Positions 9,271-19,013 are shown, counted from the first letter of the stretch. The stretch: DNA of 64,000 nucleotides from Rheinheimera pleomorphica (GCF_011634895.1 NZ_SIRR01000025.1:211802-275801); one strand, 5' to 3'. Numbers and translations: made by a program. Notes: generated by a model not told the origin, from the letters alone.

Positions 9271-10449
9271 TTAGCCCTGAGTATTAGCTGGTGCCAGTTG
9301 CACTGGCATGCCCGGGAAGAAAATACGCGCCATACCCTCGACAATTACGGTATCACCGGCGTTTAAACCTGATGTAATCACCCAACCATTCTCGCCGTTC
9401 AGTTTTACCCAGTCGCCCACTTCTACCGGCGCCGGTAGCGCCACTTTACCGCCCTGCTCGCCATCGGCCAAAAGATACACAAATTTGCCGGTGCCACCGT
9501 CAAGCACCGCATTTTGCGGCACGACAATAGCGTTGTGGCGCACCGCGCCCATCAACTCAATACGGACAAACTGGCCGGGGCGCAGCAAATTATCGGGGTT
9601 ACTGATCTCTGCTTTCATTTCGCTGGTGCCGGTTTGGCTATTAATCCGCACATCAGCAAAATCCACCACACCGGTTTGGTTATACTCAGATCCATCGGCC
9701 AGCAACAGCTTTACCTGCCATTGCTCTGGCAATGTTACCGCACCGCTTTGTGCTTCGGCGCGCAGTTTTAGCTGCTCGCGCTCGGCAATAGAAAAGCGCA
9801 CATACATGGGGTCAAGCTGGGTGACATAAGTCAGCAGCATGTCCGGGCCAGATACCAGGGTGCCTTCCGATACCAGCTCGCGGCTGACCACACCGGCAAT
9901 CGGCGAGCGCACTTGGGTGTAATTCAGCTGCAGCTGCGCCTGCTGTAATACCGCCTCAGCGGTTTTCACATCAGCCTTGGCCACATCCAGCGCCGATAAA
10001 GCATCATCTAACGCCTGCTGCGATACCGCGCCGTCTTTGCGCAGCTGCTGCAAGCGGTTTAACGTGCGCTCGGCCTGCGCCTGGCGTGCTTTGGCTGCAC
10101 TGAGTTCCGCCTGATTGCGGTTTACCGTCGCCTGAAACGGCGCCGCATCCAGGCTAAACAGGCTTTGTTCAGCGCTGACTTTAGCGCCCTCGTTAAAATG
10201 ACGCTTCTCTAAAATACCGCCTACCCGGGCGCGAATTTCCACCTCGCGCGAGCCGGCCAGCAGTGCTGGGCTTTGTAGCAACAGTGGCACGCTTTGTGGC
10301 GTTACCGTTATCACATCGACAACGGCAGGCGGCATACCGCCACCTTGTTCAGCCGCGACAGGCGCTTCAGAGCAGCCTGATAACAGCGCAACGGGAAACA
10401 ACACTATTGCTCCGATGGCAACACGAAAAAAAGCAGACCTGGTTGTCAT
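9271..10449 (-). CDS. RND efflux periplasmic adaptor lipoprotein
   Basis: 392 residues. The lipoprotein signal ends ALLSGC with Cys26 as the lipidated residue. It is followed by a lipoyl half-motif (VEIRARVGGILEKRHFNEGAKV), an alpha-hairpin coiled coil (about 100-165, Gln/Ala-rich heptads), the second lipoyl half (VRSPIAGVVSR), and beta-barrel and membrane-proximal domains (LLRPGQFVRIELMG). This is the MexA/AcrA family that links the inner-membrane pump to an outer-membrane channel. First gene of the two-gene operon. Confidence 0.94.
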   Translation of the reverse strand: MTTRSAFFRVAIGAIVLFPVALLSGCSEAPVAAEQGGGMPPAVVDVITVTPQSVPLLLQSPALLAGSREVEIRARVGGILEKRHFNEGAKVSAEQSLFSLDAAPFQATVNRNQAELSAAKARQAQAERTLNRLQQLRKDGAVSQQALDDALSALDVAKADVKTAEAVLQQAQLQLNYTQVRSPIAGVVSRELVSEGTLVSGPDMLLTYVTQLDPMYVRFSIAEREQLKLRAEAQSGAVTLPEQWQVKLLLADGSEYNQTGVVDFADVRINSQTGTSEMKAEISNPDNLLRPGQFVRIELMGAVRHNAIVVPQNAVLDGGTGKFVYLLADGEQGGKVALPAPVEVGDWVKLNGENGWVITSGLNAGDTVIVEGMARIFFPGMPVQLAPANTQG

Positions 10450-10610
10450 AAAAGTACCTGTAAGAGATCCGTCTGTTGCTGCAACTTAGGCAGCGGCAGG
10501 TGCGGTAGTTTTAGCTGAAAACACAATTGATATGAGTAAACCGCAGTAAAATAGCATATTTTTTACCGATCGGGATGAAATAAGTATGAAGATTTGTAAA
10601 AAAGCACAAG

Positions 10611-10682
10611 TGTGCCAAAATGACACATCAATTGCTTGTTGCACAGTTTAACCGCATAATACCGCTGTGACAGTTTGGCACA
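10611..10682 (+). promoter_or_regulatory. tacAT promoter with two inverted 17-bp operator copies
   Basis: TGTGCCAAAATGACACA (10611-10627) and TGTGACAGTTTGGCACA (10666-10682) are inverted copies of each other with 15 of 17 positions identical; both also start TGTG and end CACA. Between them lies a sigma70-like promoter, TTGCTT (10632-10637), 17-nt spacer, CATAAT (10655-10660), so +1 would fall in the second copy, 16-30 nt before the antitoxin ATG. DUF1778 antitoxins are ribbon-helix-helix repressors of their own operon, so these are the likely autoregulatory operators. Confidence 0.65.
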
Positions 10683-10697
10683 ACAGGAAAGAACACT

Positions 10698-10970
10698 ATG
10701 ACAACGACTTTGCCCCGCATCACTGCCAGAGTGGATGTCGACACTCAGGATTTACTGACAAAGGCCGCAGCACTGGCTGGCATGTCTAGTATTAATTCTT
10801 TTGTGTTAAGTGCAGCTATCGAAAAAGCGAACCAAGTGATTGAACGCGAGCAGGCGTTAAAGCTGAGCCAGGCGGACACTAGCTTGCTAATGCAAGCGCT
10901 GGATAATCCTGCAGAGGTAAACATCAGGCTGAAAGCCGCAGCAGAACGCTACGAGCACAAAACGCAATAA
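10698..10970 (+). CDS. tacA: Type II antitoxin, DUF1778/TacA family
   Basis: 90 residues. The N-terminal ribbon-helix-helix (residues about 5-50: RITARVDVDTQDLLTKAAALAGMSSINSFV...) binds DNA, and the C-terminal tail (AEVNIRLKAAAERYEHKT) is the part that wraps and neutralises the GNAT toxin in this family. ATG at 10698 preceded by AGGAAAG. The stop TAA shares one base with the toxin ATG (TAATG), giving translational coupling. The promoter region holds paired operator-like elements. Confidence 0.93.
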   Translation: MTTTLPRITARVDVDTQDLLTKAAALAGMSSINSFVLSAAIEKANQVIEREQALKLSQADTSLLMQALDNPAEVNIRLKAAAERYEHKTQ

Positions 10971-11464
10971 TGAATACGGTGCTGCTGGACAAAAACAGAC
11001 TCGATAGAAAGCATTTCAACTGCGGCATTGAGCCACTGAATAACTATCTGAAATTGATGGCAAGTCAACAAGCTAAAAAAGACAACAGCCGCACTTTCGT
11101 GTTAGAGGATCATAACGACAATAGCCGCATCATCGGCTTTTATACCTTAACCATGGTACCAATTGTCCTGACGGCTTTGCCTGATAAGTTACAAAAAAAG
11201 CACTCGTCATCAACCTCAGCAGGCCTTATTGCCCGCTTAGCGGTTGACAAGCGCTACCACGGTCGGGGCTTTGGCGAATGGTTACTGATAGACGCTTTGC
11301 GCAAGTTAGTCGCAGCCAGTGACACCGTAGCATTTCCGCTGGTGGTCGTAGATGCCAAAGACGGCGCCAAACAATTTTACCAGCGCTTTGGCTTTCAGGC
11401 GTTTCAACACGCTGAGCACAAGTTGTTTATTAGCATTGCAGATGTAAGAGCAAGCTTTAGCTAG
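10970..11464 (+). CDS. tacT: GNAT toxin of the TacT family (aminoacyl-tRNA acetyltransferase)
   Basis: 164 residues. GNAT fold with the acetyl-CoA pyrophosphate loop RYHGRGFG (95-102) and a Tyr in FYQRFGF (Tyr137) matching the catalytic Tyr of Salmonella TacT. TacT toxins acetylate the amino group of charged tRNAs and stop translation. The N-terminus (LDRKHFNCGIEPLNNYL) is typical of the family. The catalytic residues look intact, so the toxin should be active when the antitoxin is lost. Paired with the adjacent DUF1778 antitoxin, one-base overlap. Confidence 0.93.
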   Translation: MNTVLLDKNRLDRKHFNCGIEPLNNYLKLMASQQAKKDNSRTFVLEDHNDNSRIIGFYTLTMVPIVLTALPDKLQKKHSSSTSAGLIARLAVDKRYHGRGFGEWLLIDALRKLVAASDTVAFPLVVVDAKDGAKQFYQRFGFQAFQHAEHKLFISIADVRASFS

Positions 11465-11484
11465 TTCAGGATGGTGATGAAAAC

Positions 11485-11508
11485 CAGCCAGACCGGATGG
11501 TCTGGCTG
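11485..11508. terminator. Terminator hairpin between tacT and secF
   Basis: CAGCCAGACC and GGTCTGGCTG pair perfectly around GGAT. Read on the minus strand the stem is followed by GGTTTTC, so it probably terminates secF; it lies 20 nt beyond the tacT stop and may serve both convergent units. Confidence 0.6.
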
Positions 11509-11516
11509 AGTCTGGG

Positions 11517-12455
11517 TTATGCTTGCTGGTCAGCGCCTTCGGCCTCTACCGGCGGGCTTAGCATATCTTCACGGCTAAGGCCCAACAGTTCAGCCAGTGC
11601 GCTGGCGACATAGATAGACGAGTAAGTGCCCACGGCGATACCAAACAGCAGCGCGGTGGCAAAACCGTGAATGAGCGCACCACCTAAGTAAAACAGCACC
11701 AGTAGCACTAACACTGTGGTAAGCGAGGTGATCACCGTGCGGTTTAACGTGGACGTAATCGCCTCGTTAATGGTTTCAGCAACAGTGGCATCACGCAATT
11801 TGCGAAAGCTTTCGCGGATACGGTCAAACACCACTATGGTGTCGTTTATCGAATAGCCAATCAGCGCCAGTATCGCGGCCAGTACGGTAAGGTCAAATTC
11901 CAGCCCCAGCACTGAGAATAATCCCAGCGTTAAAATTACATCATGCAACAATGAGACAACGGCCCCCACCGATAAACGCCATTCAAACCTAAGCGCGACG
12001 TAGATTAAGATGCCAACTAAGGCCACCAGCATCGCCAGGCCGCCGTCTTGCTTGAGCTCAGCGCCGACGCTGGGGCCAACAAATTCCACCCGGCGCACGT
12101 TTACCGTGCCATCATCACTGGCGTTAAGCGCGGCGACGACTGCATCACCAATTTGCGCCTGCACTAAATCGGCCCGCAGTGGTATGCGAATAAGCACATC
12201 GCGACTGCTGCCAAACAGCTGCACCACGGCATCGTCAAAGCCGGCTGCGCCGAGTGTTTGCCGCACATTGGGTAAGTCGGCGGCCTGAGCAAAGCCTACT
12301 TCAATGACGGTGCCGCCGGTAAAATCCAGCCCCCAGTTGATGCCGTTAGTAAAAAAAGACGCTACCGAGCCACACAGCAACAATACCGATAGCAGCACTG
12401 CCGGCCATTTTAAGCGCATAAAATTAAGCGGTTTACTAAAATTAAATACCTGCAT
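11517..12455 (-). CDS. secF: Protein translocase accessory subunit SecF
   Basis: 312 residues, six helices. The N-terminal helix is followed by GINWGLDFTGGTVIEVGF (the SecD/F P1 signature), a periplasmic domain, and an RND-like helix bundle with VALVGILIYVALRFEWR and LALIGYSINDTIVVFDRIRE. With SecD it uses the proton gradient to pull translocating proteins into the periplasm. The gene is 11 nt downstream of secD in the same operon. The C-terminus (VEAEGADQQA) is acidic. Confidence 0.96.
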   Translation of the reverse strand: MQVFNFSKPLNFMRLKWPAVLLSVLLLCGSVASFFTNGINWGLDFTGGTVIEVGFAQAADLPNVRQTLGAAGFDDAVVQLFGSSRDVLIRIPLRADLVQAQIGDAVVAALNASDDGTVNVRRVEFVGPSVGAELKQDGGLAMLVALVGILIYVALRFEWRLSVGAVVSLLHDVILTLGLFSVLGLEFDLTVLAAILALIGYSINDTIVVFDRIRESFRKLRDATVAETINEAITSTLNRTVITSLTTVLVLLVLFYLGGALIHGFATALLFGIAVGTYSSIYVASALAELLGLSREDMLSPPVEAEGADQQA

Positions 12456-12466
12456 TTGTACGCTCC

Positions 12467-14314
12467 TTACACTGGCAGTGACTGCAAACGGCGGCCACCC
12501 CAGATTAAATTTACCAATAAGCGGGTGCCGACTACGGCGGTAAAAATGGAGGTTAAAATGCCAATCGCCAGCGTGACGGCAAAACCTTTTACCGGCCCGC
12601 TGCCAACGCCAAACAGCACCAGCGCAACCAGCAAGGTGGTAATGTTGGAGTCGGCAATGGTGGCAAAAGCCCTGTCGTAGCCCTGATGAATGGCCTGCTG
12701 CACCGAGCGGCCATCACTGAGCTCTTCGCGGATACGCTCAAAAATCAGCACATTGGCATCCACCGCCATGCCCACCGTAAGCACTATGCCGGCCATACCG
12801 GGTAAGGTCAGGGTCGCGCCCGGTACCATCGACAGCACACCGACAATCAGCATTAAATTGGCCATCAGCGCAATATTGGCCACCATGCCAAAAGCTTTGT
12901 AATACACCAGCATAAACAGCATTACCGCTGCCAGCCCCCACTTAATAGCACTGACACCCAAGGCGATATTTTCCTGCCCCAGGCTGGGGCCTATGGTGCG
13001 CTCTTCGATTATTTGCACCGGCGCAATTAAAGCGCCTGCGCGCAGCAAAGTAGCCAGATTTTGTGCCTCTGCCGGGCTGGCAATACCGGTAATGTCAAAG
13101 GTCATGCCCAGCCGCTGCAGGATAGTGGCGTCGTTGATCACTTCCTGCTGTTTTAGCAGTACCGGCGTCCCCTCTGCTGTGAGTGCCTCACCGGGTTTGT
13201 ACTCAATAAACACCGACGCCATACGCCGCCCTACCGCATCTTTAGTGGCAGCAGAGAGCTTAGTGCCGCCCTGGGCATCCAGCTTAATCGTCACTTTTGG
13301 CTGGCCGTATTGGTCGTAGCCGGCGCTGGCGCCGTTGATATGATCGCCGGTCAGCATAATGCGTTTTTCCAGCAGCAGCGGCTGGCCATCGCGGCTGTAA
13401 TACAGCTCAGCATTGGGCGGCAAGCGGCCAGCTAAGGCAGCAGTGATATCGGCCTGGGTATCAACCAGACGAAACTCTAACGAGGCGGTAGCACCAAGAA
13501 TTTCTTTCGCCAGTGCGGTATCCTGCACGCCGGGCAGTTGCACTACGATGCGATCTGCACCCTGGCGCTGCACCAGAGGCTCGGCCACGCCAATCTCATT
13601 AACGCGGTTGCGGATAATGGTCAGGTTTTGTTGCAGCGCTTCTTCGCGTACTTGCTTTTGCCGTACTTCAGTTAATTTAAGCGTAAGGTTTAGGCCATCA
13701 GCGCTGTGTTGTAACTCTGGCATTTGCTGAGTAATCAGTTTTTCGCTTGCTACAACATCGTTGCTATCACGCAGGCCAAGCTTAAGCTGCTGTGTCGCGG
13801 TATCGACGCTGACGCTTTGATAACGAATGTGGTTTTCGCGCAATAAAGCGCGCAGCTGCTGGGCGCTGTCATTGAGCTGTTTATCCAGCACTGCCTGCAG
13901 ATCAACCGCCAGCAAAAAGTGTACGCCGCCACGTAAATCCAGCCCCAACTTCATTGGGCCGGCGCCAATGGCATTTAGCCAGCCCGGCGTGGTCGGCGCC
14001 AGATTAAGCGCAGTAATGTAATTATTGCCAAGCACCAAGCTTGCCAGCTCACGGCCGGCTAGTTGCTCATCAGCCGAGTTAAAGCGCACCACTAACTGGC
14101 CGTTGTTGAGATCCAGTGCCTGAGGTTTAAGACCAGCGCGGTCAAATTCATTCGCCAGTTGCTGCACCAGGCCCGGGGTGAGCTCGCCGCCACGGCTGGC
14201 GCTAATATTCAGCGCCGGTTGTTCGGGGTATAAATTCGGTAGCGCATACACCAGCGCCAGTAACAGCAGGCCCAGCACTACCAGGTAGCGCCAAAGCGGG
14301 TTTTTATTCAACAT
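12467..14314 (-). CDS. secD: Protein translocase accessory subunit SecD
   Basis: 615 residues, the same length as E. coli SecD. MLNKNPLWRYLVVLGLLLLALVYALPNLYP is helix 1; LGLDLRGGVHFLLAVD is the P1 head signature; the C-terminal helices carry AGIVLTVGMAVDANVLIFERIREEL with the proton-pathway Asp. ATG at 14314 is used because AAGGA lies 7 nt upstream; a TTG two codons earlier is possible. Operon secD-secF. The usual yajC/tgt/queA partners are not upstream here, so this could be a second, accessory SecDF set. Confidence 0.95.
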   Translation of the reverse strand: MLNKNPLWRYLVVLGLLLLALVYALPNLYPEQPALNISASRGGELTPGLVQQLANEFDRAGLKPQALDLNNGQLVVRFNSADEQLAGRELASLVLGNNYITALNLAPTTPGWLNAIGAGPMKLGLDLRGGVHFLLAVDLQAVLDKQLNDSAQQLRALLRENHIRYQSVSVDTATQQLKLGLRDSNDVVASEKLITQQMPELQHSADGLNLTLKLTEVRQKQVREEALQQNLTIIRNRVNEIGVAEPLVQRQGADRIVVQLPGVQDTALAKEILGATASLEFRLVDTQADITAALAGRLPPNAELYYSRDGQPLLLEKRIMLTGDHINGASAGYDQYGQPKVTIKLDAQGGTKLSAATKDAVGRRMASVFIEYKPGEALTAEGTPVLLKQQEVINDATILQRLGMTFDITGIASPAEAQNLATLLRAGALIAPVQIIEERTIGPSLGQENIALGVSAIKWGLAAVMLFMLVYYKAFGMVANIALMANLMLIVGVLSMVPGATLTLPGMAGIVLTVGMAVDANVLIFERIREELSDGRSVQQAIHQGYDRAFATIADSNITTLLVALVLFGVGSGPVKGFAVTLAIGILTSIFTAVVGTRLLVNLIWGGRRLQSLPV

Positions 14315-14475
14315 TATCAATCCTTAAATGCACAGCCGCATGCTCAGAGGCAGCATAACGGCGCTAATATTGTTTGTTTGGCAAAGCACAGACAGCTTAT
14401 GCAAGCACTGACAGCAAGGGCTTAACAGCGCAGCAGGCAAAACTGCCGGTAACAAAACCAGTGTTTATAAGTGCA

Positions 14476-14781
14476 TTAAGAACGTGGTGGTGCGCGGGGT
14501 TGCTGCGGCTGTTTGGTTGGCGAAGAGGCATCAGCAAAGGTGGCGACAGTGGTAACAGTGGATAGCGCGCTCGATAATACCACGCCAGTGTTAGCAGGCA
14601 GCAACGGCGGAGTATCGTCGTTGTCAGCCGTAATGTTTAACAACGCTTGCTGTTGGCTCTGGCTAAGGGCGTAAAGCTGGCTGTCGGCAAGCGGCGATAA
14701 GCGTACATCCTGCACGGCAAAGGCTTGCGGCGTGCACAGTATCGCTATGTAAAATAATATCGCAACGCCACTAATCCAGCG
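14476..14781 (-). CDS. Small secreted protein of unknown function
   Basis: 101 residues from ATG 14781 (GGACGGG upstream). It has a signal peptide (MRWISGVAILFYIAILCTPQAFA), a Gln/Ser/Leu-rich middle (LYALSQSQQQALLNITADN) and a Pro/Arg/Gln C-terminal tail (SPTKQPQQPRAPPRS). No family recognised. It lies upstream of secD on the same strand with a 160-nt gap; a role in export is only a positional guess. It may be a lineage-specific gene. Confidence 0.5.
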   Translation of the reverse strand, partial: RWISGVAILFYIAILCTPQAFAVQDVRLSPLADSQLYALSQSQQQALLNITADNDDTPPLLPANTGVVLSSALSTVTTVATFADASSPTKQPQQPRAPPRS

Positions 14782-14928
14782 CATAACCCGTCCAGCGCAT
14801 AGCTGTGTATCATCCAATTTGCCAAAAAAAACGCCACGCTAAATAACGCGTAGCTGTTGGCATAATGGGCTCTTAACGGCCTTTGTACAAGGCCGGCAAG
14901 AAAAAAATACTATTTATGTATGACAAAC

Positions 14929-15609
14929 TTAGGCTGCAGCCTGGCGCGCCTGTTGCTCCAGCTCGGCTTTTAACGCTGGCTCCAGCTTTAATTGCCGCGC
15001 CAGCTCGGTTAAATAACTGCGCTCCATAAAGCTTTCTTCATCAACCACCAGCACACTGGCTAAATACATTTCAGCCGCCATTTCCGGCGTGCTGGCGCTT
15101 TTAGCAATATCGGCCGGATCCAGCGGTTTTCGAAGCTCAGCGTCAAACCACTGCTGCAAGCTGTCATCCGTGGTTAAACGGGCAATTTCATTGTCGATAA
15201 GTTCGCGTTCTCTGTCATCGATATGGCCATCGGCTTTAGCGGCGCCGATAATAGCGCGCAAAATAGCATGGCTGTGCTGTTCTGCCTGAGGTGCTGGTAA
15301 ACGGTCAATAGTTTGTGGCTCAGATCTTGAGGCAGCAGTTTGCTGTTGTTGCTGATAATTGCTGTAGGCTTTGTACGCTACCACGCCAAGCGCCGCCAGG
15401 CCGCCATAGGTTAAAATTTTACCGCCCATTTTACGGCCTTTTTTACTGCCCAGCAGTAAACCCAGCGCGCCGCCCCCCAAAGCTGCACCACCCCTGCCCG
15501 ACAACAGCCCGCCTAAGCCACTGCTGCCTGAGGTTGATGTTTTGCTGTTACCTGATAGTAATTCAGAGCCCTGTTTAAATAACTGATCTAATAATCCTTT
15601 GGTATTCAT
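14929..15609 (-). CDS. DUF533 / TerB-like protein (YebE family)
   Basis: 226 residues. The N-terminal 50 residues are Ser/Gly-rich, followed by a Gly-rich hydrophobic segment (GGAALGGGALGLLLGSKKGRK...LTYGGLAALGVVAYKAY, about 30-70) that may insert in the inner membrane, then a helical TerB-like domain (about 95-225, AKADGHIDDRERELIDNEIARL). This is the YebE/DUF533 layout; E. coli yebE belongs to the Cpx envelope-stress regulon, but no Cpx box was identified here. Monocistronic, function unknown. Confidence 0.85.
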   Translation of the reverse strand: MNTKGLLDQLFKQGSELLSGNSKTSTSGSSGLGGLLSGRGGAALGGGALGLLLGSKKGRKMGGKILTYGGLAALGVVAYKAYSNYQQQQQTAASRSEPQTIDRLPAPQAEQHSHAILRAIIGAAKADGHIDDRERELIDNEIARLTTDDSLQQWFDAELRKPLDPADIAKSASTPEMAAEMYLASVLVVDEESFMERSYLTELARQLKLEPALKAELEQQARQAAA

Positions 15610-15761
15610 TCATCTGTCTCATCTTTCCTAAGTTGTTTGTCTGACCTTAGCAGCAGCAAATAATTCCGGCCAGACATTAACTGTTACAAGCTGTTGTTTT
15701 ATCAATACGCAAGCCTGTGCTTTACTGGTACTGCTTTTAGAAAAAACAACAAGGACACTTT

Positions 15762-18700
15762 ATGTTTACTCCACGTTATCTCGCCCTGTTTTGTGCACTG
15801 GCCAGTGGTTTTGCCTTTGCCAGCGACGGCACGCGCTTGCTGCGTCAGCCTGACATTTCCGCCTCTCATCTTGCTTTTGTTTATGGCGGCGATATCTGGC
15901 TAAGCGATAAAAGCGGCCAGAACCCGCGCCAGCTAACCAGCCATCCGGCCGATGAATTTGCACCCAAGTTTTCACCCGATGGCAACTGGATTGCCTTTTC
16001 TGCCAGTTACGATAACAACACCGATGTGTACATTATGCCTGTCAGCGGCGGCAGCCCACGGCGGCTGACCTATCACCCGGGCGCAGATACCGTAAACGGC
16101 TGGAGCCCGGATGGTAAAACGGTGTTGTTTGCCTCTAACCGCGAAATTGCCAATAGCCGCAGCAATCAGCTGTACCAAATCAGCGTCGATGGCGGCTACC
16201 CACAAAAACTGATGCAGGCCGTTGCCTTTGAAGGCGACTTGCATGCTGATGGCAACAAGCTGGCTTACCGGCCGAACAATATGGCTCATCGTGGTGCCAG
16301 CGGCTGGCGGCTGCATCGCGGTGGCAGCACGCCGCCGGTGTGGATCATCGATCTGGAAAAACAGCAGCTGGAAAAAATTCCCCACCCTAATGCCAATGAC
16401 TTTAACCCGTTCTGGCTTAATGACACGGTGTATTTTTTATCTGACCGCGACAACAAGGCAGTAAACCTGTTTCGCTATCAGAATCAGCAGGTAGAGCAGT
16501 TAACGCAAAACCAGGACTGGGACCTGCGCAGTGCTGCCGGCCACGGTAACAGCATAGTGTATGAGGCCGGTGGCTATTTGCACCAATACGATGTTGCCAG
16601 CGGCCAGAGCACACCGATTAGCGTTAACATTAACACCACTTCGGTACAAAAACGGCCGCAGTGGAAAGATGCCAGCAAAACCTTAACCCGTGCGCGGTTA
16701 TCCAGCACCGGGCAGCGGCTGGTGGTATCGGCACGCGGTGATATCTTTACCGTGCCGGTAACCGATGGCAGCACGCGTAGCCTGACACAAAGCAGCGGCG
16801 TACGTGAATTTGATGGCTTGTGGAGCCCGGACGGTAGCAAAGTGGCGTATATTTCTGATGCTGGCAATAAACATCAGTTGGTGCTGGAAAATCAGGACGG
16901 CTTAAGCGCGCCGCAAGTATTTCCACTGTCTGACAGCGGTTATTTTAACCTGCTAAGCTTTTCCCCCGATGGTAAACGCATTGTGTATCAGGATAATCAC
17001 CTGAATTTATACGCCTTTGATCTACAGAAAAAGCGCAGCCAAAAACTGGATAGCTCACAGCGGCGCGAAGACTTTATCGTGTCATTCTCGCCCGACAGCC
17101 GTTATCTGGCCTATACCGTGGCTGGTGCGAACTACTTTAGCCAGATCAAACTGTTCGATTTTAACAGCAACAGCAGCACACAAATTACCGATGGCTTAAG
17201 CCACGCCAGCGATCCGGTTTTCAGCCAGGATTACCTGTTTTTTACCGCCTCGGTTAATACCGGGCCATCGCAGGTTGGGCTGGATTTATCCACCCGCGAG
17301 CGGCCAGTGCGCAGTGCTATTTACGCTTATGTGCTGGCCGCTGACGGTAAATCGCCGCTGCTGCCCAAAGCCGGAGATGAGCCACTAAACAGTAAAGACG
17401 ACAATAAAGAGGCGAAAAAAGACAGCAGCAAAGCCGCCGTTAAAGCCGTCAAACTTGACCTTAATGGCCTGCAAAACCGCATCGTCGCCCTGCCGGTGGC
17501 CGAACGTAATTACGCCAGCTTAAGCGTCGCCAGTGATGGTGCACTGTTTTACTTAGAGCGTAGCCAGCCTGGCAGCAGTAATGAGCCACCGGCGCAGCAA
17601 AACCCGAATAACGGCACTTTATATCGCTATGATTTTGCCGAACACAAGACTGAGCAAGTCGCACAAGCCATTAGTGACTATCAGTTAAGCCAGGATGGCA
17701 ACAAAGTGTTGCTATTCAGCCAGCCAAACAAACTGGAGGTAGGTGATGCCAAGGCTAAGCCAGACGCTAAAGCCGTTAATCTGAGCGAGGTGCGCAGCTT
17801 TGTTAACCCCAGTGAAGAGTGGCAGCAAATTTTTAATGACGCCTGGCGTATGCAAAAAGAGTACTTTTATGATGCCAATATGCACGGTATTAACTGGCAG
17901 GCCATTTATGACAAATACCAACCAATGCTGAAACATCTGCAGCGCCGCGAAGATTTAAACGACGTACTGGTAGACATGATTGCTGAGCTGCAGGTCGGCC
18001 ACAACCGTATTGGCGGTGGCGATGTGCATCAGGAAACCCCAAGTAAAATGGGCTTGCTGGGCGCCGATTTTGTGCTGAAAAACGGCAAATATCAGTTTAG
18101 TACTGTTTATCAGGGCGATCGCTGGAGCCCGTTTTTACAAGCACCACTGAATGTACCAGGTGCCAGTGCTAAAGCCGGCGATTATCTGCTGGCCATTAAC
18201 GGCCGCGAGCTTAACAGCACGGATAATATTCACGCCTTGATGGACAACACCCAGGGCAAACAAGTGGTGTTGACGCTGGCCGATGATGCTAAAGGTAAAA
18301 ACCGCCGCAACATTACCGTTGAGCCGATTGCCAATGACAGCCAGCTGCGGCTATGGCATTGGGTAGAGCATAACCGCAAGTTAGTCGCCGAAAAAACCGA
18401 CGGCAAAGTGGCCTATGTCTATCTGCCCAACACGGCAGATGGCGGTTTTTACTTCTTTAACCGCATGTTCTTTGCTCAGGTTGATAAACCGGCACTGATC
18501 ATTGATGAGCGTAGAAATGGCGGTGGCCAGGCGGCCAATTACATTACCGAAATTCTCGGCCGGCCGTTTTTATCCGGCTGGAAAGACCGTGATGGCCTGG
18601 TCTTTACCACTCCGGGCGGTGGTATTTATGGCCCGAAAACCATGTTGATTGACCAGGATGCCGGCTCTGGCGGTGACTTCCTGCCCTGGGCGTTTAAACG

Positions 18701-19013
18701 CCTAGGTTTGGGTAAAACCATCGGTAAGCGCACCTGGGGTGGCTTAATTGGTATCTCTGCTAACCCGCCAATGATTGATGGCGGTTTTCATGTCGTGCCG
18801 TTTTTCCGCTTCTACACGCCGGACGGGCAGTGGCGGGTCGAAAACGAAGGTGTCGCGCCGGATATTGAGGTAGAACTGGATCCGATAGCGGTGAATAAAG
18901 GCATAGATGTGCAGTTAGAGCGTGCCATTACACACACGCTGGACGAGCTCAAGGCTAACCCGCCCAAAGATCACAGTCAGGCGCCAGCGATGCCAACACA
19001 ACTCGGTATGTAA
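15762..19013 (+). CDS. Tricorn-like S41 protease, secreted
   Basis: 1083 residues with a signal peptide (ALFCALASGFAFA, cleaved before SDG). Residues about 25-540 are WD40/PD40-type beta-propeller repeats (SPDGNWIAFSASYDNNTDVYIMPVSGGSPRRLT and similar), then a helical bridge, a PDZ domain (about 760-850, AKAGDYLLAINGREL) and an S41 peptidase core with the Ser nucleophile in DQDAGSGGDFLPW and GKRTWGGLIG. This is the arrangement of archaeal tricorn protease, which degrades peptides. Here it would be periplasmic. The insert at about 540-570 is Lys/Asp-rich (KDDNKEAKKDSSKAA), a probable disordered linker. Own terminator at 19038. Confidence 0.92.
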   Translation: MFTPRYLALFCALASGFAFASDGTRLLRQPDISASHLAFVYGGDIWLSDKSGQNPRQLTSHPADEFAPKFSPDGNWIAFSASYDNNTDVYIMPVSGGSPRRLTYHPGADTVNGWSPDGKTVLFASNREIANSRSNQLYQISVDGGYPQKLMQAVAFEGDLHADGNKLAYRPNNMAHRGASGWRLHRGGSTPPVWIIDLEKQQLEKIPHPNANDFNPFWLNDTVYFLSDRDNKAVNLFRYQNQQVEQLTQNQDWDLRSAAGHGNSIVYEAGGYLHQYDVASGQSTPISVNINTTSVQKRPQWKDASKTLTRARLSSTGQRLVVSARGDIFTVPVTDGSTRSLTQSSGVREFDGLWSPDGSKVAYISDAGNKHQLVLENQDGLSAPQVFPLSDSGYFNLLSFSPDGKRIVYQDNHLNLYAFDLQKKRSQKLDSSQRREDFIVSFSPDSRYLAYTVAGANYFSQIKLFDFNSNSSTQITDGLSHASDPVFSQDYLFFTASVNTGPSQVGLDLSTRERPVRSAIYAYVLAADGKSPLLPKAGDEPLNSKDDNKEAKKDSSKAAVKAVKLDLNGLQNRIVALPVAERNYASLSVASDGALFYLERSQPGSSNEPPAQQNPNNGTLYRYDFAEHKTEQVAQAISDYQLSQDGNKVLLFSQPNKLEVGDAKAKPDAKAVNLSEVRSFVNPSEEWQQIFNDAWRMQKEYFYDANMHGINWQAIYDKYQPMLKHLQRREDLNDVLVDMIAELQVGHNRIGGGDVHQETPSKMGLLGADFVLKNGKYQFSTVYQGDRWSPFLQAPLNVPGASAKAGDYLLAINGRELNSTDNIHALMDNTQGKQVVLTLADDAKGKNRRNITVEPIANDSQLRLWHWVEHNRKLVAEKTDGKVAYVYLPNTADGGFYFFNRMFFAQVDKPALIIDERRNGGGQAANYITEILGRPFLSGWKDRDGLVFTTPGGGIYGPKTMLIDQDAGSGGDFLPWAFKRLGLGKTIGKRTWGGLIGISANPPMIDGGFHVVPFFRFYTPDGQWRVENEGVAPDIEVELDPIAVNKGIDVQLERAITHTLDELKANPPKDHSQAPAMPTQLGM

